Below are positions 45,603 to 53,856 of a stretch of DNA of 64,000 nucleotides, one piece after another. This DNA comes from Stenotrophomonas maltophilia (lineage in GTDB: Bacteria; Pseudomonadota; Gammaproteobacteria; Xanthomonadales; Xanthomonadaceae). Under the pieces are notes generated by a model, which was not told the DNA's origin, searched no databases, and saw only the letters and a list, made by a program, of their open reading frames with translations. The DNA is taken from positions 1-64,000 of the forward strand of contig DGLB01000057.1 in the NCBI GenBank assembly GCA_002387845.1, written 5' to 3'. Within the stretch, counting starts at the first letter, position 1; each line of letters starts with the position of its first letter. The translations under genes and the position numbers were made by a program.

Positions 45603-47833
45603 GCGGGGTCTCCATGCTGCAGGGGTATCGTAAAGAAGATCGTTGCGCCCGCGCCCACCTCGCCCTGGGCCCAGACGCGGCCGCCGTGGCGGGTGATGAT
45701 GCGGTGTACGTTGGCCAGGCCAATGCCGGTGCCTTCAAATTCGTCGGCGTGGTGCAGCCGTTGGAACACACCAAACAGCTTGTCCACATAGCGCATGTCG
45801 AAGCCGCAGCCGTTGTCTTTGACGAAGAACACGTCTTCGGTATCGGTGCGCTCATGCCCGATCTCGATGGCCGGGGCAGGGGCGTCGCGGGTGAACTTGA
45901 TGGCGTTGGACAGCAGGTTCTGCCACACCAGCCGCAGCATGCCCGGGTCGGCTTCGACCTTGGGCAGCGGCGCGATGGTCCACTGGATGGTGCGGCCTTC
46001 GGCTTCCATCTCCAATGTGCGGCGTACATCTTCCACCAACGTGCCCATCTCCATGTAGATCTGGCCCATGGTTGACCGGCCCATCTGCGAGAAGCTGAGC
46101 AGGTCGTCCACCAGACGACCTGCTGATTTTGCCGACTCCACGATGGTATCGACGAATCGCTTCTCTGAACTATTCAGTTTTTCCTCGGCCGAGGACCACA
46201 GCAGCTCCGAATAGCCCACGATGTGGCGGAACGGCGCGCGCAGGTCGTGGCTGACCGAGTACGAGAACGCCTCCAGTTCCTTGTTGCTGCGAACCAGCTG
46301 CTCGTTGAGCGCGGCCATCTCCTCGGCTTTGCGCAGCACGATGTCCACAATGGCCGTGCGCAGTTCCAGCGCCGCATCCACGTCCACCTCGTCCCACGGC
46401 AGCGACTGCTGCTGCACGGTTTCCTTCCAGCTCTCAAAGGACTCACGCGGCGACAGCGGGCCGGTCACTTCCTTGCGCGGGTCACCGCCCCAGCGCACCG
46501 TGCGCACCACTTCGGGTCTGAACCAGATCACGAAGCTGTCGTGCACCTGCGAAATGGAGATGGCCAGCACGCCGCTGGCAACTCCGCTGAAGGCGGCCGC
46601 CTCGTTCCAGCGAGCCGTGAGCGAATCGGTATGGAAGAGGTCGCCCTCATGCGGCTGCACCGCCAGCCACTGCACCAGGGACATCACCTGCGCCTTGCTC
46701 GGGCAGTCGCCATGCAGCAGGCAGGCCCCGCGGTGGACGATCGCCGCGCCACTGGACTGGGTGAGGGCCAGCAGGCTTTTCGCATCGCGGCCCAGCGCGC
46801 TCATGAAATCCGTATCGCCGGCCATCTGGCCCAGCAACCGCACCTGGATGGCACGGCGCGCAATGCGCTGCTCCACGCCCAGGGCGCGTTCCTTCAGCGA
46901 GATCTGCAGCGACAGGATCTGACCGATGAACTCGCAGGCGGTGCGTACGTGGTACGGCACCCGCATCGGCTGCTGGTTGTGGCAGGAGATCAGCCCCCAC
47001 AGCTCGCCTTCGCGCAGCAGCGACACCGACATCGACGCGCCGGTGCCCATGTTGCGCATGTACTGCAGGTGCACCGGCGAAACGCTGCGCAGCATCACCG
47101 GGCTCAGGTCGGTGGGCGCGGCCTCGGCGCGCTCGGCCGAGCGCAGCAGCGGCACCGGCTGGTAACTGTTGTCGGCAATCAGCCGCACCCGGTTCTGGCG
47201 GTACAGGGCGCGCGCCTGGGCCGGGATGTCCGATTCCGGGAAGCGCAGGTCCATATAGGACGGCAGCACCTCGTTGCGGTGCTCGGCCACCACCGCGCCA
47301 TTCCATTCCTTGTCGAACTGGTAGACCAGGGTGCGGTCGAAGCCGGTGAGCTCGCAGATCAGCTCGGCCGCCAGCTGGCATAACTCGGTGGTGGTGCCCA
47401 GCCGCTCGATCGCGCCCATGAACTGGCGGATCTGCGGGTACAGGTCTTCCAGCGAGCCCGGCTCGCCCGGCACGGACTGCTCCAGCTCCACCATCAAGGT
47501 GTCGCCCACCCGGTGGCCCAGCACCTGGTGGGTGCAGCCGCCGGCAATGGCGTGCGCGCCCAGGAAGCGGGTGGTGTCCGGAGCCAGATCAGCCAGCGCG
47601 GCGCGGCAGCCGGCCAAGGCACCGCCCAGCACGGCCTCCACCGGCTGGCCCAGCGGGTCGCCATGGGCTTCCAGCACGGCGGGCTGGGCGATGGCGCGCT
47701 CGATGACGACCAGCGAAGCCGGGTCCAGCACCAGCAGCATGCCGTAGGGCTGGATAGCCCCCGGGGTACGGATGGGTTCGCGCGCGCACGCGGAAAGGTC
47801 CAAGGCGCTCTCGCTGGGGATTCCGTTCGACAT
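45599..47833 (-). CDS. bphP: Bacteriophytochrome histidine kinase
   Basis: This red/far-red light sensor kinase has 744 residues. Order: N-terminal Cys16 for biliverdin (DLSACAREPIRTPGAIQPYG), PAS, GAF with FPESDIPAQARALY and the His region SPVHLQYMRNMG, and PHY. HisKA follows (SYSVSHDLRAPFRHIVGYSE), then the ATPase (NLLSNAIKFTRDA, GTGIGLANVHRI). An upstream GTG would add six residues; the ATG is listed. No heme oxygenase gene (bphO), which makes biliverdin, is next to it. It heads a coupled operon with a response regulator and a hybrid kinase. Confidence 0.94.
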   Translation of the reverse strand: MSNGIPSESALDLSACAREPIRTPGAIQPYGMLLVLDPASLVVIERAIAQPAVLEAHGDPLGQPVEAVLGGALAGCRAALADLAPDTTRFLGAHAIAGGCTHQVLGHRVGDTLMVELEQSVPGEPGSLEDLYPQIRQFMGAIERLGTTTELCQLAAELICELTGFDRTLVYQFDKEWNGAVVAEHRNEVLPSYMDLRFPESDIPAQARALYRQNRVRLIADNSYQPVPLLRSAERAEAAPTDLSPVMLRSVSPVHLQYMRNMGTGASMSVSLLREGELWGLISCHNQQPMRVPYHVRTACEFIGQILSLQISLKERALGVEQRIARRAIQVRLLGQMAGDTDFMSALGRDAKSLLALTQSSGAAIVHRGACLLHGDCPSKAQVMSLVQWLAVQPHEGDLFHTDSLTARWNEAAAFSGVASGVLAISISQVHDSFVIWFRPEVVRTVRWGGDPRKEVTGPLSPRESFESWKETVQQQSLPWDEVDVDAALELRTAIVDIVLRKAEEMAALNEQLVRSNKELEAFSYSVSHDLRAPFRHIVGYSELLWSSAEEKLNSSEKRFVDTIVESAKSAGRLVDDLLSFSQMGRSTMGQIYMEMGTLVEDVRRTLEMEAEGRTIQWTIAPLPKVEADPGMLRLVWQNLLSNAIKFTRDAPAPAIEIGHERTDTEDVFFVKDNGCGFDMRYVDKLFGVFQRLHHADEFEGTGIGLANVHRIITRHGGRVWAQGEVGAGATIFFTIPLQHGDPA

Positions 47834-47908
47834 GCCTAAAGCCACAGCCACAAAGGCTATAGCTTGGCATAGATGGGCGCCTGTTCATGTGTACGCCCGC
47901 GCGGACGC

Positions 47909-47933
47909 GTAGAGCCGGGCTCGCCCGGCTGCT
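47909..47933 (+). repeat. SMAG repeat upstream of bphP
   Basis: GTAG followed by GCCGGGC/GCCCGGC around a two-base loop. It lies 76 bases upstream of the phytochrome start. Confidence 0.7.
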
Positions 47934-48186
47934 CTTCGCGCGCCCCATGAACCCAATCGCCCGTCCAGACCGCACTCCGGTCCAATCACGACGCCTCCAT
48001 ACCTGGCCCCAACAACCGCCAACCCCGTCACACATGGCGCAACAACCCCGCAAAACCACGCCCATCGCGACACCGAATGTCGATACCCGCCCATCATTCG
48101 CCGCATCCGCCAACCCGCCCCTATCATCCAAACCAAGCCGCAACCGCCTGCGTATCCATCTGATGCAGGGTGTGCCTTCGGAGCTT

Positions 48187-48332
48187 GAAATCTCCTCAAC
48201 AAACCAAGCTGTGGTGTCCCCGCGTCGGGAGGGTGATGGAATACAACACCCCTGTGGGGAATACGTCACGTCGCGTTTGGTTTGTTGAGCGAATTTCAAC
48301 CTCCCGACTCCCTCGCCATACCGGCGAGGGAG
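48187..48332 (+). ncRNA. Structured leader or RNA upstream of the SymE-like gene
   Basis: A 21-base inverted repeat (48187-48207 against 48277-48297, two mismatches, core CTCAACAAACCAA) encloses 69 bases. GTCGGGAGG (48224-48232) can instead pair with CCTCCCGAC (48300-48308), which would compete. A 10-bp hairpin CTCCCTCGCC/GGCGAGGGAG (48308-48332) ends ten bases before the start codon. A leader RNA or antisense control of the toxin is inferred. Confidence 0.45.
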
Positions 48333-48342
48333 CACACTTCGA

Positions 48343-48705
48343 GTGAGGTTGCCCGTGCGTAAATCAATATTCGAACAACTCACCCTCAGGCACTCAGGCT
48401 GCAGCTGGCATCAGCCGAAGAAGGTGCGGGTCACCAGAATGCGCATCCCTGCTCAGGGGTACAAAGCCGGGGTCGATGTCCCGGCGGTGATGCTGCAGGG
48501 AATGTGGCTGTACGGCTGGGAATTCGAGTCCGGGGGCTGGGTAAAGATCTCAGCCTCGCGGGGAAAGCTTGTGCTGGAGGTGGATCACGAGGCGCGGCGC
48601 AAGGCGGCGTGGTTTCGGAAGTACGGGTCGATGAAGGGGTGGAAGCGGAGGCGGCGGGGGATTCGAGGTGTGATCTCAGCTGTCGTGCTGTGGTGGCGCA
48701 AGTGA
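48343..48705 (+). CDS. SymE-family toxin-like protein
   Basis: This protein of about 120 residues has a core (VPAVMLQGMWLYGWEFESGG followed by GKLVLEVD) that matches the SymE type I toxin pattern: a sheet with the SGRWL-like motif and a RLVL-like strand. E. coli SymE is an SOS-induced RNA-targeting or nucleoid-condensing toxin controlled by antisense SymR. The C-terminal tail is very basic (GWKRRRRGIRG). The GTG start is tentative; GTG at 48355 and ATG at 48439 are alternatives. A highly structured region lies immediately upstream. Confidence is moderate because the match is short. Confidence 0.55.
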   Translation: MRLPVRKSIFEQLTLRHSGCSWHQPKKVRVTRMRIPAQGYKAGVDVPAVMLQGMWLYGWEFESGGWVKISASRGKLVLEVDHEARRKAAWFRKYGSMKGWKRRRRGIRGVISAVVLWWRK

Positions 48706-49011
48706 TGGGCTTGGCAACACAAAAGCCTCCTGCGCGCGTTGGAGGTCAATGCCGTCAAGGGAGAATACTGGTGATCAGCAGCTCGAATAGAAGCCGCGGA
48801 CAAGCTCCGTCACCTTCGGCTGGGCCCCCAGCCGGGATGCTTAATGTCCCATATGGATAAATCCAAGTGGTGCGCTCCGTCACCAACATGCATGGGGGCG
48901 GCTGTCCGGATATCCTCAGCGCTCTTGCCAACACGTGATGTCCGCAGCGAAGTCTCATCCAGTCCAACCCACGAAATCCGGCAATAGATGCCAACGGGAG
49001 TTCACAACGCC
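48706..49011. other. Spacer before the GHKL ATPase-nuclease gene
   Basis: No gene is supported in these 306 bases. CCTCC/GGAGG (48726-48745), with an A run before it, could act as a weak minus-strand terminator. A GGGAG ribosome site at 48996-49000 serves the next gene. No convincing promoter was picked. Confidence 0.4.
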
Positions 49012-51036
49012 ATGGTCGACAATCAGTCTACGGACATAAAAATCGAGGCAAAGCCGGATTTCCTGAAATCGCTAGCGTCCAATGTCAGCCCAATCACCGC
49101 GGTGTCGGAGCTTATCTGGAACGGGTTTGATGCTGGTGCTCAGCGCGTCAATGTTGTTCTCGAGCCGGACAGGCTGAACGGAATTCATGCGATCCGCGTC
49201 TCGGATGATGGTGATGGCATCGACCATCGAAAAGTCGATGCCCTCTTTGGGGGGCTGGGAGACTCCTGGAAGGCAAGATCCCATCGTCATAAGGGAAGAA
49301 CCCTCCACGGGAAAAAGGGAAAAGGCCGGTTCCGCGCCTTCGCACTCGGTGAAAGTGTCGAGTGGCGTACGACGTACCTCGACGGCAACACAGCCATGGC
49401 CTACACCATTACAGGACGAGCAAGTCAGCTGACCGGTTTCATTGCCTCGCGCCCCGCCGCGGCACCGGGAGAGCTTCTGGGAACCGAGGTCGTCATTGAG
49501 AACCTTGATTCAAGTTTCCCGTCATTGACAAACGAATCCGCAACACAAGAGATCACCAGGCAGTTTGCTGTCTATCTAACAGAATCGCCTGGGCTGAGTT
49601 TGTACTTCAATGGGGAGAGGATCGATCCTGCATCAGTGCAGAGTCACAAGGAAGAGTTCCACCTGGGTGATGTTGATCTGCAGAGTGGAAAGCGCGTTCC
49701 GGTCTCCATGACGGTCATCGAATGGTCGGTGCAGACGGATCGAGTCTTTGAGCTATGTGACGCGGCTGGTGTGTCGCTCCATGAGGTGGCAATAGGTCCA
49801 CAGATAAAGGCCCCTGGTTACAACTTCACGGTGTACGTGAAGTCTGATCACTTCCGCGAGCTGGACAAAGATGGCTCGCTCGTTCTGTCTGATCTCAGTC
49901 AAGATGTGGCAGACATCTTGGCCGTCGTAAAGGCCAAGGTACGTGAGCACTTCAGGCATCGGATACTGCAGCACCGTAGCGAAACGATTCAGCGTTGGAA
50001 AGCTGAAAAAATCTATCCCTATGAGGACAAGTTGGAGGTTCAGGCGTCTGAACAGATCGAGCGGCAGGTCTTCGACATACTCGCGGTGAATGTCGAGGAT
50101 CATCTACCTTCGTTCGATGAGGCGTCCTTTAAATCGAAGAAGCTAACCTTCAGGTTGCTTGCTCAGGCTATCCGGGAGAATCCTGATTCGGTGATGATGA
50201 TAATGGAAGAAGTGCTCAACCTAAGAAAGGATGAGCAGGATGATCTGGCCACGCTCCTGCACAAGACCACTTTGTCGAAGATCATCACCTCCGCAAGAGT
50301 GGTAGCTGACAGGTTGAACTTCGTCGAAGCTCTAAGTGACTTGCTGTTCAACAAGGAAAGCAAGAGCAGGCTTCTTGAGCGTGATCAGCTTCACAAAGCA
50401 TTGGAAGTGGAGTCTTGGATATTCAAGGAAGACTTCAATCTTGCGGGGTCAGAGAAGAGCCTTGAAGACGCTCTGGCCATACATATCGACAAGCTGGGAA
50501 GTAGGCGGGATGAGCATGATCACTCTGCCGAGCCGGTGCTACGAGAGAATGAAAGGAGCGGTCGGGTGGACCTGATGCTGGCGCGATCAATTCAGCCAAC
50601 CGAGGGTGTGCACGAATACCTCGTCATTGAGCTGAAGAGGCCCAAACAGAAAATCAGTTCGGACGTGATCGCCCAGATCAAGAGTTATGCTTTTGCCGTG
50701 GCCAAGGATTCGCGCTTTGATCAAAAGCGAACGAAGTGGACATTCATGGTCATTTCAAACGAGGTTGATGAGTTTGCCAAGTTCGATACCCGCCAGAAGG
50801 ATAGGCCGGAGGGTTTGGTCTATCAGAGTGGAGACTCAAACATCACCGTTTGGGCCAAGACATGGTCTGAGATACTGAGTGATGCGCGTGCAAGATTGAA
50901 CTTCTTCAGTCAGCAGCTTGACTATCAGGCAGACTCCAATAGCGAGCTCGAGTACTTGAAGCGGGCGCATTCTAGGTACATCCCGAGCGAGTTGGCTGCG
51001 GTCGCAACGGTTTCAGAACGCAATGCCATTGGATAA
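49012..51036 (+). CDS. GHKL ATPase with C-terminal PD-(D/E)XK nuclease-like domain
   Basis: This 674-residue protein has no signal peptide. The N-terminal GHKL ATPase motifs are intact: N-box ELIWNGFDA (residues 33-41), G1 SDDGDGID (64 on) and G2 HGKKGKGRF (99-107). A long helical middle follows. Near the end RVDLM (Asp520), VIELKRP (Glu540, Lys542) and QIKSYAF (Gln555, Tyr559) fit a D...ExK...QxxxY nuclease core. MutL/MORC-like ATPases joined to nucleases are known in bacterial conflict systems; a stand-alone defence role is inferred. Codon use is visibly less GC-rich than its neighbours, suggesting transfer. The start at 49012 has a GGGAG site; an ATG eight codons upstream does not. Confidence 0.72.
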   Translation: MVDNQSTDIKIEAKPDFLKSLASNVSPITAVSELIWNGFDAGAQRVNVVLEPDRLNGIHAIRVSDDGDGIDHRKVDALFGGLGDSWKARSHRHKGRTLHGKKGKGRFRAFALGESVEWRTTYLDGNTAMAYTITGRASQLTGFIASRPAAAPGELLGTEVVIENLDSSFPSLTNESATQEITRQFAVYLTESPGLSLYFNGERIDPASVQSHKEEFHLGDVDLQSGKRVPVSMTVIEWSVQTDRVFELCDAAGVSLHEVAIGPQIKAPGYNFTVYVKSDHFRELDKDGSLVLSDLSQDVADILAVVKAKVREHFRHRILQHRSETIQRWKAEKIYPYEDKLEVQASEQIERQVFDILAVNVEDHLPSFDEASFKSKKLTFRLLAQAIRENPDSVMMIMEEVLNLRKDEQDDLATLLHKTTLSKIITSARVVADRLNFVEALSDLLFNKESKSRLLERDQLHKALEVESWIFKEDFNLAGSEKSLEDALAIHIDKLGSRRDEHDHSAEPVLRENERSGRVDLMLARSIQPTEGVHEYLVIELKRPKQKISSDVIAQIKSYAFAVAKDSRFDQKRTKWTFMVISNEVDEFAKFDTRQKDRPEGLVYQSGDSNITVWAKTWSEILSDARARLNFFSQQLDYQADSNSELEYLKRAHSRYIPSELAAVATVSERNAIG

Positions 51037-51049
51037 GCTGGCGTCGTGC

Positions 51050-51098
51050 ACCCCGGTACCGTCTCTGCCAACTCGGCATGCGGCCGGGGTATTTTTTT
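51050..51098 (+). terminator. Terminator of the GHKL-nuclease gene
   Basis: ACCCCGG (51050-51056) pairs with CCGGGGT (51084-51090) and is followed by A and seven T. It begins 14 bases after the stop codon. Confidence 0.8.
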
Positions 51099-51721
51099 GC
51101 CTGTCGCCAACACCACTGCTTCGTGAGCAAGCGTCAGTCTATTGAGCACTCAGCCTCAATCGATGCTCAGTGCTCACAGCAACAGCAGCAAGCACGCTTC
51201 ACGCATCGGCGCGGCGTCTTCGGCCACAAAGGTGCGGGAGGTGCCGCAGATGGAGGTGGCCGCATGTAGCCGACCTGGCTTCGTGCAGGGTTGTCGGGAT
51301 TCTTGCCCTTGAAGTCACCTGGGAGGATGGGGCGGAGTTGGTTTGGCGTGCTTCTAGAAGTCATGCATCCGACACTCCTTCATGAACCTTACGAATTCAA
51401 CTTAGCTGACGGGAACGGCTACGTGTCGGTGCATGCCCGCTCCAGACATCAGCGGATAACGGGATATTGCAGGCCGAGGGCCCCAATTCAGCGAATCACG
51501 CCTTCAAGTGAACGACCTCCTTGGCGCTGGAGCGTTCATAGGTTGACGCGCATGGCGCATCACCACGGCCGACGAAGAGGCCCGATTTCCTACCTATTCA
51601 CTCGCCATTTCACAATTTCACACTCCATCCACGTCGCCGGATTTCAACTGAATGCTGGGGAGAGCGCCTGCGGAAAACACCGCTATATTCCAGTCACCCC
51701 CAGATGAAGGAGAACCACCCC
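51099..51721. other. Largely gene-free spacer
   Basis: This 620-base region lies between the nuclease terminator and the Lpp-like gene. It includes a possible small minus-strand gene (51167-51364), a TGAGCACT/AGTGCTCA inverted repeat at 51143-51176 and a worn SMAG-like palindrome near 51544. The Lpp promoter should lie in its last 100 bases. Nothing else is supported. Confidence 0.5.
51167..51364 (-). CDS. Possible small Pro-rich, Cys-tailed peptide
   Basis: This 65-codon frame starts MTSRSTPNQL, is proline-rich in the middle, and ends KRACCCCCEH. An AAGGAG ribosome site lies ten bases before the ATG, better than chance. The composition is unlike a normal small protein and no family is recognised. 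It may be spurious, or a secreted or modified peptide; no processing gene is beside it. Confidence 0.3.
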   Translation of the reverse strand: MTSRSTPNQLRPILPGDFKGKNPDNPARSQVGYMRPPPSAAPPAPLWPKTPRRCVKRACCCCCEH

Positions 51722-51991
51722 ATGTTCCTGACCAAGCAGCACCTCAAGACCGCGAGCAAGCTGGGCGTTGCCCTCGTTGTCACTGCCGGCCTCAGCGCCT
51801 GCGCCACCTACAAGGATGAATTCGCCACCATCAACTCGCGCCTCGACAACCTGGACACCAAGGTCCAGGGCGCTGCGCAGAGTGCAGAGCAGGCCAACCA
51901 GTCCGCGCAGCAGGCCAACCAGCGTCTGGATGCCATCGAAGGCCGCGTACAGCAGCTTGAGAGCGCACCCCGCCGCGTGCCGCGCGGTTGA
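51722..51991 (+). CDS. Lpp/OprI-like outer-membrane lipoprotein
   Basis: This 89-residue protein has leader LGVALVVTAGLSACATYK with lipobox LSAC. An alanine-rich heptad coil follows (SAEQANQSAQQANQRLDAIE) and the end is positively charged. This is the alanine-zipper form of Lpp/OprI lipoproteins that tether or brace the outer membrane. It lacks the terminal Lys motif that Braun's lipoprotein uses for peptidoglycan attachment. AAGGAGAACC precedes the ATG. A very strong terminator follows. Confidence 0.85.
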   Translation: MFLTKQHLKTASKLGVALVVTAGLSACATYKDEFATINSRLDNLDTKVQGAAQSAEQANQSAQQANQRLDAIEGRVQQLESAPRRVPRG

Positions 51992-52025
51992 TCCCTCCTC
52001 CACATTCGTTGAGGGATTTCTGAAT

Positions 52026-52062
52026 AGGGACCAGTGGCCGTTGCTGGCCACTGGTCCCTTTT
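52026..52062 (+). terminator. Strong terminator after the Lpp-like gene
   Basis: AGGGACCAGTGGCC pairs perfectly with GGCCACTGGTCCCT (14 bp, six-base loop) and is followed by a short T run. Such strength suits a highly expressed lipoprotein mRNA. Confidence 0.88.
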
Positions 52063-52097
52063 AATCACGCCGTCCTTGTTTTGAAGAGTAGTCCCCC

Positions 52098-52829
52098 ATG
52101 CACGCACACCCCGCACGCCACGCCCTTCGCGGCGCACTCATCCTGGCACTGGCCTTTGCCGGCATCAGCGCGGCCAACGCGCAGGAAGCTGGGGTCGTGC
52201 AACCGGCCACCTCGCCCAACGATGAGCTGCCGCAGGACCAGCCTGTGTCCGACACCGTGATTGAACTGGCCGGCTGGGTAGTGGCAACCAAAGACACGCA
52301 GGGCTATCCCTTCGCGATCATGGACAAGGGGGCGGCACAGATTCTGGTATTCGACGGCAACGGCAAGCTGCGCGGTGCAGCCCCGGGGCTGTTTGGTTCG
52401 GCCGTAGGCGATCACACGGCACCGGCGGTCACCCATGTCGCGCTGAGCGCCATTCCGGGGAAAGACCGCACCACGCCCGCCGGCCGCTTCATCGGCGGCT
52501 ATGGCCCTGCCGCCGACGCTGAAAGCGTGCTGTGGGTGGACTACGATTCCGCCATTTCGCTGCACCCGATCCCGCCGGGCAGCAAGACCGAAAGGCGCGC
52601 AGAGCGCCTGGCTACGCCCACGCCGGACGACAACCGCATTTCCCACGGCTGCATCAATGTGTCGCCGACGTTCTATGAGGCAGTGATCAACCCCACGTTT
52701 GCGAAGGGTGGCGTGTTCTATGTGCTGCCGGACAAGGACTCGCTGGAGAAGACCTTCCCGGAATTCGCGGCTAGCCGCTCGGGGAAGTCGGCGAACGGGG
52801 CTGAGGGCGAGCGGCACGCCAGTAAGTAG
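52098..52829 (+). CDS. L,D-transpeptidase-like YkuD-fold protein
   Basis: This 243-residue exported protein has signal peptide ALRGALILALAFAGISAANA. The YkuD catalytic motif is present: HPIPPG upstream and SHGCINVSPTFYEAV with the nucleophile Cys. Full enzymes cross-link peptidoglycan or attach lipoproteins. The spacer between the His and SHGC is near normal, so activity is likely. It lies just after the Lpp-like gene, separated by a terminator, so it has its own promoter. Confidence 0.82.
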   Translation: MHAHPARHALRGALILALAFAGISAANAQEAGVVQPATSPNDELPQDQPVSDTVIELAGWVVATKDTQGYPFAIMDKGAAQILVFDGNGKLRGAAPGLFGSAVGDHTAPAVTHVALSAIPGKDRTTPAGRFIGGYGPAADAESVLWVDYDSAISLHPIPPGSKTERRAERLATPTPDDNRISHGCINVSPTFYEAVINPTFAKGGVFYVLPDKDSLEKTFPEFAASRSGKSANGAEGERHASK

Positions 52830-52841
52830 GCGATCTCGCGC

Positions 52842-53738
52842 TCAGCGTGCCTGTTGAGTGCGCTCCAGTAGCCAGTCGATAAACGCAGAAAGCCGTGCAT
52901 TCTGCGGCTTCCCCGGTGGATAGACCACATGCAGCGGGAAAGGCGCGCGTTTCCAGTCGGCAAGAATCTCAACCAGCTCCCCCCGCTCCGCGGCGGGTTG
53001 TGCAAAGCGAGCGAAATGTTGGCCAATGCCGAGGCCGGCTTTCATCAAGGCAAGATGCGCCTCACCGTCATTGGTGGTGAACTTCGCGGTGGGTACCTCG
53101 ACCCGCTCTGTTCCGCGGTTAAACACCATCGCTGCGGGCCGCTCGGTGCCTGATGCGAAATAACCAGCAATCTCATGCTTCTCCAGCAGTTCGGTGGGGT
53201 GTTCAGGGGTTCCGCGTCGGGCCAGGTACGCCGGTGAGGCGTAAGTGCCGTACTCAAGATCCATCAGCTTCCGCGCCACCAGCAGCGGGTCGCCCAGCGC
53301 GCCACCGCGGATCACGCAGTCGACCCCCTCGCCCACGATGTTGACCTGTCGGTCGCTGACTCCAAGGGCAACCTCTACTTCGGGAAAGCGCTCCGAGAAG
53401 TCGGCCAGCGCCGGTATCAACAGGTGCCGCGCCACCGTAGCCGGCACATCGATGCGCAGCCGACCACGCGGACGCAGGCCATGCGCCTTGATGGCGTTGT
53501 CGGCGACGTCCAGTTCGGCCAGCAGGCGTGCAGCATGCTCGTAGTACGCGATACCCTCCGGCGTGACGGTCACCTGCCGGGTCGTGCGCTGTACCAGCCG
53601 GACCCCAAGGTAGGCCTCCAAGTCGTAGATCAGCTTGCTGGCACTCGAACGCGGCATCGAAAGCTGGCTGGCCGCCCGGCTGAAGGATTCGGTTTCAACC
53701 AGACGTACAAACACGCGCATTGCCACGAGCTGGTTCAT
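52842..53738 (-). CDS. LysR-family transcriptional regulator
   Basis: This 298-residue regulator has N-terminal HTH ESFSRAASQLSMPRSSASKL and wing region RTTRQVTVTPEGIAYYEHA. A periplasmic-binding-type effector domain follows (RLRIDVPATVARHLLIPAL). It diverges from a nitroreductase gene with a 118-base gap, the usual layout for a LysR regulator and its target. The ATG at MNQLVAMRVF was chosen over a GTG one codon upstream. Effector unknown. Confidence 0.92.
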   Translation of the reverse strand: MNQLVAMRVFVRLVETESFSRAASQLSMPRSSASKLIYDLEAYLGVRLVQRTTRQVTVTPEGIAYYEHAARLLAELDVADNAIKAHGLRPRGRLRIDVPATVARHLLIPALADFSERFPEVEVALGVSDRQVNIVGEGVDCVIRGGALGDPLLVARKLMDLEYGTYASPAYLARRGTPEHPTELLEKHEIAGYFASGTERPAAMVFNRGTERVEVPTAKFTTNDGEAHLALMKAGLGIGQHFARFAQPAAERGELVEILADWKRAPFPLHVVYPPGKPQNARLSAFIDWLLERTQQAR

Positions 53739-53856
53739 CACTTAGCCCACTTGATTGTCGATTGTCCATGCATGTGGATAATCATGCCACGAAGGCAAGA
53801 TTTTCGCGGGCAAAAACTGTCATATCTTGGTTTCCAACCCTACATGGAACCCGCAG

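Larger units (their letters stand above)
47834..48342. other. Gene-free spacer between bphP and the SymE-like gene
   Basis: This half-kilobase gap holds a SMAG unit at 47909-47933 and, from 48187 to 48332, a dense set of inverted repeats listed separately. Low-complexity frames across it do not look like real genes. The bphP promoter should be in its first 100 bases, but no clear hexamers were found. Confidence 0.5.

Noticed and set aside
47887..48288. Plus-strand frame of about 130 codons in the bphP spacer
   Set aside because: Proline- and arginine-rich, crosses a SMAG unit and the structured leader, no start signal.
48187..48297. Retron-like or MITE-like element from the 21-base inverted repeat
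   Set aside because: No reverse transcriptase or transposase nearby and no target-site duplication visible. It was kept only as a structured leader.
48721..48746. Minus-strand terminator from CCTCC/GGAGG with A run
   Set aside because: Five-base stem only and no minus-strand gene upstream to terminate.
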